This document shows positions 8,016 through 16,338 of a stretch of DNA of 64,000 nucleotides, piece after piece. The stretch is from Amphritea opalescens (GTDB lineage Bacteria; Pseudomonadota; Gammaproteobacteria; Pseudomonadales; Balneatricaceae). The stretch lies in NCBI RefSeq assembly GCF_003957515.1, contig NZ_RQXW01000006.1, positions 124,001-188,000 on the forward strand, in the 5' to 3' direction. The notes beneath the pieces are model-generated. The model saw nothing but the letters and a program-made list of their open reading frames with translations, ran no database searches and was not told the DNA's origin. Within the stretch, counting starts at the first letter, position 1, and each line of letters starts with the position of its first letter. A program made the translations under genes and the position numbers.

Positions 8016-9438
8016 GTTCAGCGCGAAAACAGCGCGCCGCACTAGGTTATTACCGCTTGCTGCGGCCATACTGCTAGCGGGTTGTAGCTCGATGGCGCCG
8101 GAATACTCCCGTAGCGAGCTACCGCTTGCCAACGATTGGCAGAACTCTCTTAGCACTGATGCTCAAGGTTTATCGGACCAGCAAGCGACACAGGTACCTT
8201 GGCAAAGCTTCATCAAAGAGCCCCGTTTAGCGCAGGTGATTGAGCTAGCACTGAGCAGTAACCGAAGCTTGCGTCAAACCCTTGCCGATGTCGATGCTGC
8301 CCGGGCCACCTACCGTATTCAACGGGCCGACCTATATCCTCAGGTGAATGCTGATCTAAGCGGCAATCGCAGCCGCTCATCAGGCGATATCAGCTCAACC
8401 TATGCAGCAGAAGCCGGGTTAAGTGGCTATGAAATTGATCTGTTTGGCAAAAATCGCAGCCTCACTGAGGCTCAAATGGAAGCCTATTTAGCCAGTGAAG
8501 CAACTGCCAAGGCTACTGAGATTTCGCTTATCAGTGAGATTGCCAATGCTTGGTTAACCTTAGCCGCGGATCAAAGCGCTTTAACACTCGCCAAAGAGAC
8601 CATGAATAACGCTCAGCAAGCGATGGAGATTACTCAGAAGCGTTTGACCTTAGGTGTCGATTCTCAGATCGATTTAGTGAGTGCTGAAACGATCTACCAT
8701 AGTGCGCGTTCAGATACTGCCCTCTATCAAACCCAGGTGGCACAAGATATTAACGCCCTCAACTTGCTGGTCGGCGAGCCTTTAAATAGCAATCTATTGC
8801 CTAACGCACTGCCAGAGAGCAGCACGCTCGTCACCGATGTACCAGCGGGCTTATCATCAGAGGTGTTATTGCAGCGCCCCGATGTATTAGCGGCTGAACA
8901 TGACTTGAAATCAGCCAATGCCAATATCGGTGTTGCCCGAGCCGCGTTTTTCCCATCCCTGTCGTTGACCGCCACGGGTGGGATCGCCAGCTCGCTGCTA
9001 TCTGATCTTTTCACTGGCGGCGCTAGCTCTATTTGGACCATCGCACCCAGCCTAAGCCTTCCCATCTTTGATGGTGGGGCGAACGATGCCAATTTAGCCT
9101 ACAGTGAGGCGTTGCAACAAAAAACGCTGGCCGCCTATGAATATGCCATACAAAATGCATTTTCTGAGGTTGCCGATGCCCTTGCACGACGAGCGACCAT
9201 CCAAGAGCAACTCAGTGCTGAAAACGCCTTAGTGGCCGCCTCCTCCCGCCAATATGAACTATCATTAGCGCGTTACCAAAATGGCGTCGATAGCTTTCAA
9301 AATACGTTAGAAGCACAACGGACCATGTATAGTGCACAACAGTCGTTGATCCTCACACGGCAGACAGATCTGGATAATCGTATCACCCTGTACCGTGTAC
9401 TGGGTGGTGGGCTGACCAGTGACGCCGAGCAAGGCTAA
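8008..9438 (+). CDS. Outer-membrane efflux channel lipoprotein (OprM/NodT family)
   Basis: TolC-type trimeric exit duct of the pump. Start chosen at ATG 8008 (476 residues), which has AGAGGA upstream and gives a proper lipoprotein signal ending LLAGC; the open frame reaches back to 7978 but that start would lengthen the signal. Two repeated outer-membrane efflux domains follow, about residues 60-255 and 265-465, with hallmark text LFGKNRS (family FD-GK-type motif), LLQRPDVLAAEHDL, ARAAFFPSLSLTA and LARYQNGVDSF. It overlaps the RND gene by 8 bp, so the three pump genes form one translationally coupled operon. Confidence 0.94.
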   Translation: MLKFSAKTARRTRLLPLAAAILLAGCSSMAPEYSRSELPLANDWQNSLSTDAQGLSDQQATQVPWQSFIKEPRLAQVIELALSSNRSLRQTLADVDAARATYRIQRADLYPQVNADLSGNRSRSSGDISSTYAAEAGLSGYEIDLFGKNRSLTEAQMEAYLASEATAKATEISLISEIANAWLTLAADQSALTLAKETMNNAQQAMEITQKRLTLGVDSQIDLVSAETIYHSARSDTALYQTQVAQDINALNLLVGEPLNSNLLPNALPESSTLVTDVPAGLSSEVLLQRPDVLAAEHDLKSANANIGVARAAFFPSLSLTATGGIASSLLSDLFTGGASSIWTIAPSLSLPIFDGGANDANLAYSEALQQKTLAAYEYAIQNAFSEVADALARRATIQEQLSAENALVAASSRQYELSLARYQNGVDSFQNTLEAQRTMYSAQQSLILTRQTDLDNRITLYRVLGGGLTSDAEQG

Positions 9439-9454
9439 ACGATCATCCGCAAAC

Positions 9455-9478
9455 GGCCTGACATATTGATGTCAGGCC
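9455..9478 (+). terminator. Perfect intercistronic hairpin between pump and two-component genes
   Basis: Arms GGCCTGACAT and ATGTCAGGCC pair perfectly over 10 bp with a 4-nt loop. No T-run follows, so it may lower but not stop read-through into the response regulator gene, or protect the pump mRNA 3' end. Confidence 0.5.
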
Positions 9479-9511
9479 AGTTGCCGATAGCAATGAAGGA
9501 ACAATACTTTA

Positions 9512-10195
9512 ATGGTAAATGTACTCCTGGTTGAAGACGACATCGATCTTGCAACGACCATTGTTGACTACCTTGAGATCGAATCCATTCAATGTGATCA
9601 CGCCAGCAACGGCCTCATGGGGTTAAATTTAATACAAAGCAATCATTACCAAATGATCATGCTGGATATTAACATGCCCAAAATGGACGGTTTAACCCTG
9701 TGTAATACATTACGGGAAAAAGGCATGGATATTCCCATTCTCATGCTGACCGCTCGCGATAGTCTAGAAAACAAGCTGCAAGGATTTAAGGCCGGTAGTG
9801 ATGACTATCTGGTCAAACCCTTTGATATGCAGGAGCTGGTCGCCCGCGTACAAGTGCTTGCCAAACGCCGCAGTGGCGAGGTTAAACGTTTAGCCTTAGG
9901 TGATTTGACCCTCGATTTAACCCAACATAGCGCGCAGCTAAAACAGCAACCGCTCAAACTCTCCCCTATCGCTTTCAAATTGCTGGAGGTCCTCGTACGT
10001 GCGAGTCCTCAAGCCGTTAGCCGCCAGCAAATCATGCAAGCTGTCTGGGGGGATGAACAACCCGACAGTAATAGTTTAAAAGTCCACATCTATCACCTGC
10101 GTAAACAGCTCGATATCGAGCTAAGCAATGTTAAGCTGGATACCGTTTCCGGTATTGGTTTTGCTATTAAAGAACAGACGAAAGGATCTTCATAA
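9512..10195 (+). CDS. OmpR-family response regulator
   Basis: Cytoplasmic transcription factor with receiver domain (about 1-115) and winged-helix DNA-binding domain (about 130-225). Acidic pocket ED (LLVEDDID), phospho-acceptor Asp in MIMLDINMP near residue 51, conserved Thr in MLTAR and Lys in YLVKPF are all present. The C-terminal part has the typical LSPIAFKLLEVL and DSNSLKVHIYHLRKQLD text. Its stop codon overlaps the kinase start (TAATG). Location right after the pump genes suggests it controls the pump; the 11-bp repeat at 3530 is a plausible site. What signal it answers is not visible. Confidence 0.95.
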   Translation: MVNVLLVEDDIDLATTIVDYLEIESIQCDHASNGLMGLNLIQSNHYQMIMLDINMPKMDGLTLCNTLREKGMDIPILMLTARDSLENKLQGFKAGSDDYLVKPFDMQELVARVQVLAKRRSGEVKRLALGDLTLDLTQHSAQLKQQPLKLSPIAFKLLEVLVRASPQAVSRQQIMQAVWGDEQPDSNSLKVHIYHLRKQLDIELSNVKLDTVSGIGFAIKEQTKGSS

Positions 10196-11499
10196 TGAGA
10201 ATCAGGCCAAGCCTTAAGCTGTATTTTTTTATCAGTGTGGTACTGCTTGGCTCTGTCATGTCGATCGGTTTTTCGCTATTAAGCATCAACTACTTTATTG
10301 ATGGGCTTGATAAGGGTTTAAAAAGCGTCATGTACGAACTGGCCAAAACAGTCGATGTTGACGATGGCAATCCCAAAGAGGTCATCGGTTTTAATGTCGC
10401 CAGTCGCTGGCAAGATACCCCGGATATTATTCAACAGCGCTTTACATCCCCTCCTGCCGAGACGGGACAACTGCAAAAATTGAAAGATCAATCATCCATT
10501 TTTACGATGCCTGAAAATATCTATTTTGCGGTGCTATTTAAGAGCCCTGAGGGAGAGCCACGCTTTATCTCTAGGGTGATACTCGAAAAAAACAGATCAT
10601 TAGATAAAGGCCCAAAAAACCGTTATAAATTTTTATTTTGGACCTCTTTTACGGCGATTCCCGCCATCGCCCTGTTTGCTTTCTGTTTGATGATGATCAT
10701 GCAGAAAATAGCAAAACCGATCGAATCTTTAAAAAATTGGGCTAAATCACTGACTCAAGAGAATGTGAAAAATCCTCCGCCAGATTTCTCTTATAACGAA
10801 CTAAATACCTTAGCCTCATTAGTGCAAGATAGTTTAGTCTCAACGCATCAAAGCTTAGAGCGGGAGCAGCACTTCTTAAGTTATGCGAGTCACGAGTTAC
10901 GTACTCCCATTGCAGTGATTAGAAGCAATGTTGAACTGCTGCAGCGGCTGAGTGAAATATCACCCCTCAGTGATAAACAAGCTCTCACGTTACAGCGTAT
11001 TCAACGCGCGGGCCTCACCATGAGTAACCTAACCGATACTTTATTGTGGCTAAGCCGTAAAGATAAGCAAAAAATCGCTCTCAGCCCAATAGCGCTAGAT
11101 GAAAAGATCACACAACTCGCCGATGAGCTTAACTATCTACTGAATACTAAAAACGTGACCATTAAGATTGATACTGAGGCCTCTTGCGTCAATGTCGCGG
11201 CAACCGCATGCCACATTGTGCTCAGTAACCTTATTCGAAATGCTTATCAACATACACAACAGGGGCAGATCGAGATCACACAGCGAGGCAGCCGCGTCAC
11301 TATCATTAATAGTCATGATAGCGATAAAAGCTCTGCACCAAACCCCAAAACGGATGCGCCGGAAATCTCATTAGGGTATGGCTACGGTTTAGGCTTACAG
11401 CTTAGCGAAAAAATCATTAACCGCCACGGCTGGCTTTATGAAGTCTCAGAGATACAGGGATGCTATCAGGTCACCGTTGATTTTGAATCTAACGAGTAA
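10195..11499 (+). CDS. Sensor histidine kinase (partner of the upstream regulator)
   Basis: Inner-membrane kinase of 434 residues. First membrane helix at about 8-30 and second at about 150-170 enclose a periplasmic loop of about 115 residues. A short linker follows, then HisKA with the H-box SYASHELRTPIAVI near residue 236, an N-box NLIRNAYQH near 345 and a G-box YGYGLGLQLSEKI near 400. The gene starts in a 1-base overlap with the regulator's stop, so the pair is co-translated. The periplasmic domain does not look like a named sensor fold to me. Confidence 0.93.
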   Translation: MRIRPSLKLYFFISVVLLGSVMSIGFSLLSINYFIDGLDKGLKSVMYELAKTVDVDDGNPKEVIGFNVASRWQDTPDIIQQRFTSPPAETGQLQKLKDQSSIFTMPENIYFAVLFKSPEGEPRFISRVILEKNRSLDKGPKNRYKFLFWTSFTAIPAIALFAFCLMMIMQKIAKPIESLKNWAKSLTQENVKNPPPDFSYNELNTLASLVQDSLVSTHQSLEREQHFLSYASHELRTPIAVIRSNVELLQRLSEISPLSDKQALTLQRIQRAGLTMSNLTDTLLWLSRKDKQKIALSPIALDEKITQLADELNYLLNTKNVTIKIDTEASCVNVAATACHIVLSNLIRNAYQHTQQGQIEITQRGSRVTIINSHDSDKSSAPNPKTDAPEISLGYGYGLGLQLSEKIINRHGWLYEVSEIQGCYQVTVDFESNE

Positions 11500-11504
11500 A
11501 ATAT

Positions 11505-11525
11505 CTGGCTATTGAGCATAGCCAG
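11505..11525. terminator. Hairpin between convergent kinase and DUF3861 genes
   Basis: CTGGCTAT and ATAGCCAG pair over 8 bp with a 5-nt loop. On the minus strand ATATTTTA follows, a weak T-rich tail; on the plus strand none. It may serve the minus-strand gene ending at 11579. Confidence 0.4.
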
Positions 11526-11578
11526 CTTACCTCCACGGGTAATGCTGGCCCTCTTCAACCCACCTATCCCAACGACTG

Positions 11579-11875
11579 CTATGCCTTTTTCTGTTTCAGT
11601 TTTTTCATAAAAGTGGCGAAATGTGGACACAAATCGACAAATAGCCCGTCCCTTTTATTAGCCAACATCACGCTGCCAAATAGCTTAATACCCAGTGCTA
11701 AAGGTGCTGCTTTTTCAGGGCCAACATCCTCTCTACTTTTTAGTTTCTCGATGATCTCAAACAGCTCATCATGGCTTGAGAAATCAAATGTAAAGGTTTC
11801 ATCATTAGGCACCGAGCCATCCGCGTTTTGAGTATGATCAATGCTAATGCTGTACTGGTGTTGTTTTTTCATCAT
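11579..11875 (-). CDS. DUF3861 family protein
   Basis: A 98-residue soluble protein. It begins KKQHQYSISIDH and contains EIIEKLKSREDVGPEKAAPLALGIKLFG, the pattern I associate with the DUF3861 family, a small alpha/beta domain of known structure but no known function. It is a single gene, convergent with the kinase gene and followed on its own strand by the hairpin at 11505. Two adjacent ATG codons are possible starts; the first is used, with GAGAGCAGG upstream. Confidence 0.75.
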   Translation of the reverse strand: MMKKQHQYSISIDHTQNADGSVPNDETFTFDFSSHDELFEIIEKLKSREDVGPEKAAPLALGIKLFGSVMLANKRDGLFVDLCPHFATFMKKLKQKKA

Positions 11876-11964
11876 CCTGCTCTCTATAAGTTACTTACCA
11901 TCAAACGAGCAACAAGTGCTCACTCTTCGATTAACTCTGTTTAATACTGCGGTTAAAGCGACAC

Positions 11965-12435
11965 TCAGCTCTTTAAATAAAGCTCGATTTTGGGCTTAAC
12001 CGTCAACGACATAACAACCATCAAGGCTAACCCTAAAGGTAGCGCCGCTAAAAAACTGAATAGCCAACCCGTCAAAAAATCAGCCGAACTCGAAAAACCC
12101 AGGGTATTGGCGGTGGTACTAAACGCCATTATCGACTCCATCATGCAAGCCATCACCCCACCTGTAACGAGATTACGGGCATGGGCATTAGTGTTTGGTA
12201 ACCACTGCGCAACAAACTTAGTGATCAATCCCATCAGCAGTAATCCCGCAGGCATCAAGATTAGAGCCGCTAAAAACGAACTCAGCCAATCGCTATAAAA
12301 AGTATTCCCGTAGCCGACATTTATATAGGTCATCACTCCCGTTAATGAACCGCCCATAACACTCATGATGCCGAGTACCACTAACGCCTTATAAATAAGG
12401 GGTGTCTTCGATGTTGAATCTATGGGTGCATCCAA
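11965..12435 (-). CDS. DUF2798 family membrane protein, two repeats, TTG start
   Basis: A small inner-membrane protein with four predicted membrane helices arranged as two DUF2798-like repeats (FYSDWLSSFLAALILMP and FLTGWLFSFLAALPLGL). The open frame reaches an ATG at 12459, but that codon lacks a ribosome site, while TTG 12435 has AGGAG 7 nt upstream, so TTG is preferred (156 residues). A strong sigma-70 promoter sits at 12484-12512 inside two inverted repeats, facing this gene, and a MarR gene is divergent. This strongly suggests repression by that MarR protein. Biochemical function of DUF2798 is unknown. Confidence 0.8.
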   Translation of the reverse strand: MDAPIDSTSKTPLIYKALVVLGIMSVMGGSLTGVMTYINVGYGNTFYSDWLSSFLAALILMPAGLLLMGLITKFVAQWLPNTNAHARNLVTGGVMACMMESIMAFSTTANTLGFSSSADFLTGWLFSFLAALPLGLALMVVMSLTVKPKIELYLKS

Positions 12436-12462
12436 GATAGCTCTCCTGCCTTGATACAAATC

Positions 12463-12493
12463 TAAATATAATTGATAATAGCAACTATATTTA
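12463..12493. promoter_or_regulatory. Putative MarR operator 1 (12-bp inverted repeat)
   Basis: Arms TAAATATAATTG (12463-12474) and CAACTATATTTA (12482-12493) are inverted with one mismatch around a 7-bp centre. The repeat overlaps the -10 box of the minus-strand promoter. Confidence 0.65.
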
Positions 12494-12512
12494 ATGCAGT
12501 TGATATTGTCAA
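12484..12512 (-). promoter_or_regulatory. Sigma-70 promoter for the DUF2798 gene
   Basis: Read on the minus strand: TTGACA (12507-12512), a 17-bp spacer, then TATAGT (12484-12489). The -35 is perfect and the -10 matches 5 of 6. It points to the DUF2798 gene whose start codon is about 50 bp downstream. Confidence 0.75.
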
Positions 12513-12514
12513 CT
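12498..12514. promoter_or_regulatory. Putative MarR operator 2
   Basis: Perfect inverted arms AGTTGA and TCAACT around a 5-bp centre, covering the -35 box of the minus-strand promoter and lying 19 bp before the MarR start codon. Confidence 0.65.
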
Positions 12515-12532
12515 AGTCAGCAAGGATTCTTT

Positions 12533-12973
12533 ATGTCTGATCAATCATCATTAGAAAGCCTTTTTCACCTAGTCCACGGATTAAAGCGTCAGTTGCAGCA
12601 ACAAGCGGAGCAACTCAACCTGGGCATCACCCCGATGCATGTACGTGTCATCAAGATTATCCACCGTAAAAAGCCCTGCACCGCCATTGATATCGCAAGC
12701 TTTCTCGGACGCGATAAAGCCCAGGTAACACGGCTGGTTAGCACCTTAATTGAACGGGGCTTTATCACCCGAATGCCCAACCCGAATGACAAACGCAGTC
12801 ATTACTTATCCCCTACGGATGCTGGGGTTGCGGTGCTTAAGGAAATTATCGATATTGATGCCAAAACGGTTCAGCTGATGACCAAGGGACTTACTTCAGA
12901 AGAGCTAACAGAATTTAAGCGTATTTCAGCCATCATGGCGAACAACCTTCATCCGACGGGCGACTCATGCTAG
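12533..12973 (+). CDS. MarR-family transcriptional regulator
   Basis: Dimeric winged-helix regulator of 146 residues. The start is ATG 12533 (MSDQSSLES), with AAGGA 7-8 nt upstream; reading from 12494 would place the operator inside the gene. The recognition helix and wing are clear: DIASFLGRDKAQVTRLVSTLIERGFITR, then the NPNDKRSHYLSPTDAG wing. N- and C-terminal helices form the dimer domain. It is divergent from the DUF2798 gene, with two inverted repeats between them, so autoregulation and repression of the neighbour are likely. No cysteine-based sensor pattern stands out apart from one Cys in the HTH and one at the C-terminus. Confidence 0.92.
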   Translation: MSDQSSLESLFHLVHGLKRQLQQQAEQLNLGITPMHVRVIKIIHRKKPCTAIDIASFLGRDKAQVTRLVSTLIERGFITRMPNPNDKRSHYLSPTDAGVAVLKEIIDIDAKTVQLMTKGLTSEELTEFKRISAIMANNLHPTGDSC

Positions 12974-13014
12974 CCGCCCTGACCGATACAGATCGTTAGC
13001 CTAAAACGGCCAAA

Positions 13015-14154
13015 CTAAGCCCGATCACCAGGCTGTAGATAGTAAGCGATCAAACCGATACACAACCCCCAGAAGGCGCTACTGACACCCAACAGATTCA
13101 ACCCCGAGGCGGTGACTAAGAAGGTTAATAGGGCCGCATCTCGTTGATGAGGATCTGCCAGCGCCCCCGATAAGCTGTTGCCAATGGTACTCAGCAACGC
13201 TAGACCAGCAACCGCCATGACCAAAGCATCTGGAAACGCCATAAACAGAGCGGCAATGGTCGAACCAAATAAGCCCGTCAATAAGTAAAAACCACCTGCC
13301 CAAACCGAGGCGAGATAACGTTTGCGTGGATCATGCCCGGCTTCATTACCCATACAGATGGCGGCGGTAATCGCCGCGAGGTTATAGGAGAAACCACCCA
13401 AGGGTGCTAACAACACGCCCGTTAAGCCGGTCCAAGTCAGTAACGGTGAAACAGGTGTCTCATAGCCGTTAATAAACAGAGGAATACCAATACCGATGAT
13501 ACTGTGCAGATCAAACACTGGCGTCACCCACACTGGAGTCGATAACTGCCACTGGAGAACCTCCAAGTTTAACTGTCCTTGAAGGAAAGCCACCACTGTA
13601 CCGATCAGCAACACCAACGGAATCGTATAGCGAGGCAAAGCTATTTTAACCAACAAGAAAGCAGCTAACATCAGTCCGACGAGCAGTAAGTTAGCGGCCA
13701 TCACCGTAAATAGATCGAGACCAAACTGCAGTAAAACCCCAGCCAGCATTGCGCCAGCCAGCGGCATCGGCACATGATGCATGATTTTTTCAAACCAACC
13801 CGTAACACCACATAACAGAATCAGCGCCGAACTAAACATAAACAACCCAATCGCCTCATTAAGCGGCACACCGGATAATGCTGTGACCAGCAATGCAGCC
13901 CCTGGGGTCGACCATGCGGTTAAGATAGGCGTACGAAAATAGAGAGACAAACCGATACTGGTGAGCCCCATGCCAATCCCTAGCGCCCATAACCACGAAC
14001 TCATTTCAGCTGCTGAAGCACCAGCGGCAGCCGCCGCCTGAAAAATAATCACTGCAGAGCTGGTATAACCCACCAAAACCGCCACAAAACCCGCGGATAT
14101 ATGCGACAAACTGAAGAAACCGCTTAGTTTTAAGCGCCCTATTATTGATCCCAT
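13015..14154 (-). CDS. benE: BenE family benzoate/H+ symporter
   Basis: Inner-membrane transporter of 379 residues with about 11-12 hydrophobic helices. Family text includes HISAGFVAVLVGYTSSAVIIFQAA near the start, TPILTAWSTPGAALL, GYETPVSPLLTWTG-type text and MGNEAGHDPRKRYLASVWAG. BenE members import aromatic acids such as benzoate with protons. No benzoate catabolic genes are present in the window, so the true substrate is open. It is divergent from an XRE-cupin regulator with a 16-bp inverted repeat between them, suggesting direct regulation. The start ATG is close to that repeat. Confidence 0.92.
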   Translation of the reverse strand: MGSIIGRLKLSGFFSLSHISAGFVAVLVGYTSSAVIIFQAAAAAGASAAEMSSWLWALGIGMGLTSIGLSLYFRTPILTAWSTPGAALLVTALSGVPLNEAIGLFMFSSALILLCGVTGWFEKIMHHVPMPLAGAMLAGVLLQFGLDLFTVMAANLLLVGLMLAAFLLVKIALPRYTIPLVLLIGTVVAFLQGQLNLEVLQWQLSTPVWVTPVFDLHSIIGIGIPLFINGYETPVSPLLTWTGLTGVLLAPLGGFSYNLAAITAAICMGNEAGHDPRKRYLASVWAGGFYLLTGLFGSTIAALFMAFPDALVMAVAGLALLSTIGNSLSGALADPHQRDAALLTFLVTASGLNLLGVSSAFWGLCIGLIAYYLQPGDRA

Positions 14155-14184
14155 CCGAACAACCCCTTACACTTCATTAATCAT

Positions 14185-14240
14185 TTGTGCGCTATAACGT
14201 CCAAAATCAAAAGCGTATCACCGTACGTTATAACGCACAA
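14185..14240. promoter_or_regulatory. Pair of inverted operator-like sites between benE and XRE regulator
   Basis: TTGTGCGCTATAACGT at 14185-14200 and ACGTTATAACGCACAA at 14225-14240 are inverted copies with one mismatch. Each half is itself close to the palindrome TGCGTTATAACGCA, and their centres are 36 bp apart. This is a plausible two-site operator for the adjacent regulator. Confidence 0.65.
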
Positions 14241-14270
14241 CTTAATATAGTCGCCATTGGAAATATATCT

Positions 14271-14852
14271 GTGCTAGAAGTTAATCAAAATCTCGCCAAA
14301 CACTTGAAGCAACAGCGTCAGCAAAAGCAATGGAGCCTTGATCAAACCGCCAGCGAAACGGGTGTCAGTAAAGCGATGCTCGGTCAGATCGAGCGTGGGG
14401 AGTCTAGCCCAACCATTACCACGCTGTGGAAAATCGCCAGTGGTTTTAATATCTCATTATCGAGTTTAATAGAGCCCATCACGGCTAATAGCGATGCCAG
14501 AGTCATCCCACCGGTACTGGCAGAACACAAATACCTCGCCAGTGATAATGCTCCCGTACCGCCGATCTTTCCCTATGATCCTAATATGGGGTTTGAGATG
14601 TTTGAGTTCATCCTGGCGCCGGGTGTCGAACGGCTATCAGAAGCTCACCGCCCCGGCGTGACAGAACATGTGGTCGTTATCAGCGGTACGATGGCGCTGT
14701 TAATTGACGGCCAGTGGTTAACCCTTAGCGAAGGGGAAGCTATCCGTTTTGCGGCGGATCAGCCCCATGGTTATCGCAACGATGAGCACAGCCCAGTTAC
14801 CTTTCACAATATCATCCACTACGGGAAAACAGCCGCCGATAGCCCGCGCTAA
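14271..14852 (+). CDS. XRE-family regulator with C-terminal cupin domain
   Basis: Helix-turn-helix domain (about residues 8-65; AKHLKQQRQQKQWSLDQTA and SKAMLGQIERGESSPTITTLWKIA) fused to a cupin sensor domain (about 110-185; GVTEHVVVISGTMALLIDG). This layout is common in regulators of small-molecule uptake. The open frame begins at GTG 14187, but GTG 14271 is preferred: it has GGAA about 9 nt upstream and leaves the inverted operator pair outside the coding region (193 residues). It is divergent from benE, which it probably regulates together with itself. The effector may be the BenE substrate; that is inference. Confidence 0.88.
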   Translation: MLEVNQNLAKHLKQQRQQKQWSLDQTASETGVSKAMLGQIERGESSPTITTLWKIASGFNISLSSLIEPITANSDARVIPPVLAEHKYLASDNAPVPPIFPYDPNMGFEMFEFILAPGVERLSEAHRPGVTEHVVVISGTMALLIDGQWLTLSEGEAIRFAADQPHGYRNDEHSPVTFHNIIHYGKTAADSPR

Positions 14853-14941
14853 TAATGATTTCGTTGTTTCGCCACTACCTTATCCCTACTTTTCAACTAC
14901 CCTTAACTTAATCGATAAAAACAACAAGGGTAGCGAAGCAT

Positions 14942-15157
14942 ATGTCTAATCATCACACCTACAGAAAGATAGAAATAGTCGGCTCTTCACCCATCAGCTC
15001 TGATGATGCGATTCGTAATGCGCTAGCTCAATGCAGCGAAACCATCGATAATATGGATTGGTTCGAAGTGATTGAAACCCGAGGCCATATCATCAATGGC
15101 CATATTGGACATTTTCAGGTCACGCTCAAGGTGGGTTTTAGATTGGAGAATAGCTGA
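14942..15157 (+). CDS. Dodecin family protein
   Basis: A 71-residue small alpha/beta protein with the dodecin pattern: YRKIEIVGSSPISSDDAIRNALAQC, then MDWFEVIETRGHI and a last strand FQVTLKVGFRLE. Dodecins assemble as hollow dodecamers that store flavin or related cofactors; the conserved tryptophan that stacks on the flavin is present (MDWFEV). It lies 89 bp after the XRE-cupin gene and may have its own promoter. Ribosome site AGGGTAG is a little far from the ATG. Confidence 0.88.
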   Translation: MSNHHTYRKIEIVGSSPISSDDAIRNALAQCSETIDNMDWFEVIETRGHIINGHIGHFQVTLKVGFRLENS

Positions 15158-15241
15158 TTTAAATAGCCGGCCTAGCATTATCGCGGCCGGACTGTCAGAC
15201 TCAATAGGCCGATGAGTTAAGGCGTAAGAAATTTACATTGT

Positions 15242-16312
15242 TCAATTAGGCGATGACGGTTGCGGCGCGCTGCCCTGCTGCTCGCCCTCATCTTGCTTTG
15301 GATGCTCGAGGGATGTCATCTGATCAGTTTTCTCGCTAATCACCTCAGTGATGCGCTGCTTATCATCGCCACTCGCACTTTTAGCCTGCACCGCTAAGGC
15401 TTTTATTTCACTTTGTAGTTCCTGCTTTTGCTCTTCCCGCGCCTGCGCCTGTTCCGCTTTATCAAAGACAATCTCTTCCGGTTTGAATAATTCAGCGCTA
15501 GTCGCTTTAATCACCGAGGCAGGCAATATTTTGGTTGTCTCGGATAGTTGTCGCTGATTCATAAAGCCAGGGGAGACAATCTCGATATCATTACCATGCA
15601 GGGTATCGAGAATAGCCCGATACAGGTTTGAACGGGTTGTTAACAAGCTTTTAACTTCGCTGAGTAAACCACTCACCCGATAGGTAATGGCATGATCGCC
15701 CAGTTCGACGATCTGACAGAAAGGTTCGGCTAAACCGACTTCGCCAGCCGCTTCGATCAGTAAATTTTCCACCTGCCCATGGTGCAGGTCATATCCAAGG
15801 GATAGCGTCACCGAAACAATCGCCCCATCCGATAGCACCACTTCCACGGGATTGGTAATGAGATAGGTATTGGGCAGAGACACCAGTTCCCGATGCTCGG
15901 TTTGAATCTCGGTATCCAGCAAGCCACGTTCAGCTACCCGCCCAAAGTGCTCACCCACCCGAATAAAATCACCCACCCGAAAGGGCCGCGTGTTTCGCAG
16001 CATTAACCCCGCCATCAGATTAGTGGTGACGGTGGTGGATGAAAACGCAATCACACCGGATACCAACACACCAATGAGCCCTATTACCTGATTTCGGGTA
16101 CTGACGCTCACCGGCAACGCAATGGCAATCAACACCGCAGCGGCCAAACTCAGCACTAACATGATCAACTGTCGGGGTAAGCGTCGCTCATTCCCCATCT
16201 CGGGATGACGGGCCAACAATAACCAATGCAGCGCCAGCAGCAATAGAACCGCCAAAACAACCGTGATAAACAACGGAATAAAGGCCATAATCTGATCAGA
16301 CAGTTGTTCCAT
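15242..16312 (-). CDS. MscS-type mechanosensitive channel
   Basis: Inner-membrane channel of 356 residues from ATG 16312, which has GAGGGG 4 nt upstream; a GTG at 16330 is less likely. N-terminal helices (about 10-30, 55-75, 80-100) are followed by the pore helix and the MscS beta domain with family text NTRPFRVGDFIRVGEHFGRV and ELVSLPNTYLITNPV. The last 100 residues are charged, rich in Q, E and K, and likely form a coiled coil and disordered tail (KQDEGEQQG). It would release osmolytes on hypo-osmotic shock. It may be co-transcribed with the 76-residue gene 26 bp upstream. Confidence 0.9.
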   Translation of the reverse strand: MEQLSDQIMAFIPLFITVVLAVLLLLALHWLLLARHPEMGNERRLPRQLIMLVLSLAAAVLIAIALPVSVSTRNQVIGLIGVLVSGVIAFSSTTVTTNLMAGLMLRNTRPFRVGDFIRVGEHFGRVAERGLLDTEIQTEHRELVSLPNTYLITNPVEVVLSDGAIVSVTLSLGYDLHHGQVENLLIEAAGEVGLAEPFCQIVELGDHAITYRVSGLLSEVKSLLTTRSNLYRAILDTLHGNDIEIVSPGFMNQRQLSETTKILPASVIKATSAELFKPEEIVFDKAEQAQAREEQKQELQSEIKALAVQAKSASGDDKQRITEVISEKTDQMTSLEHPKQDEGEQQGSAPQPSSPN

Positions 16313-16338
16313 AAACCCCTCAGACAGCACTATTCGAC

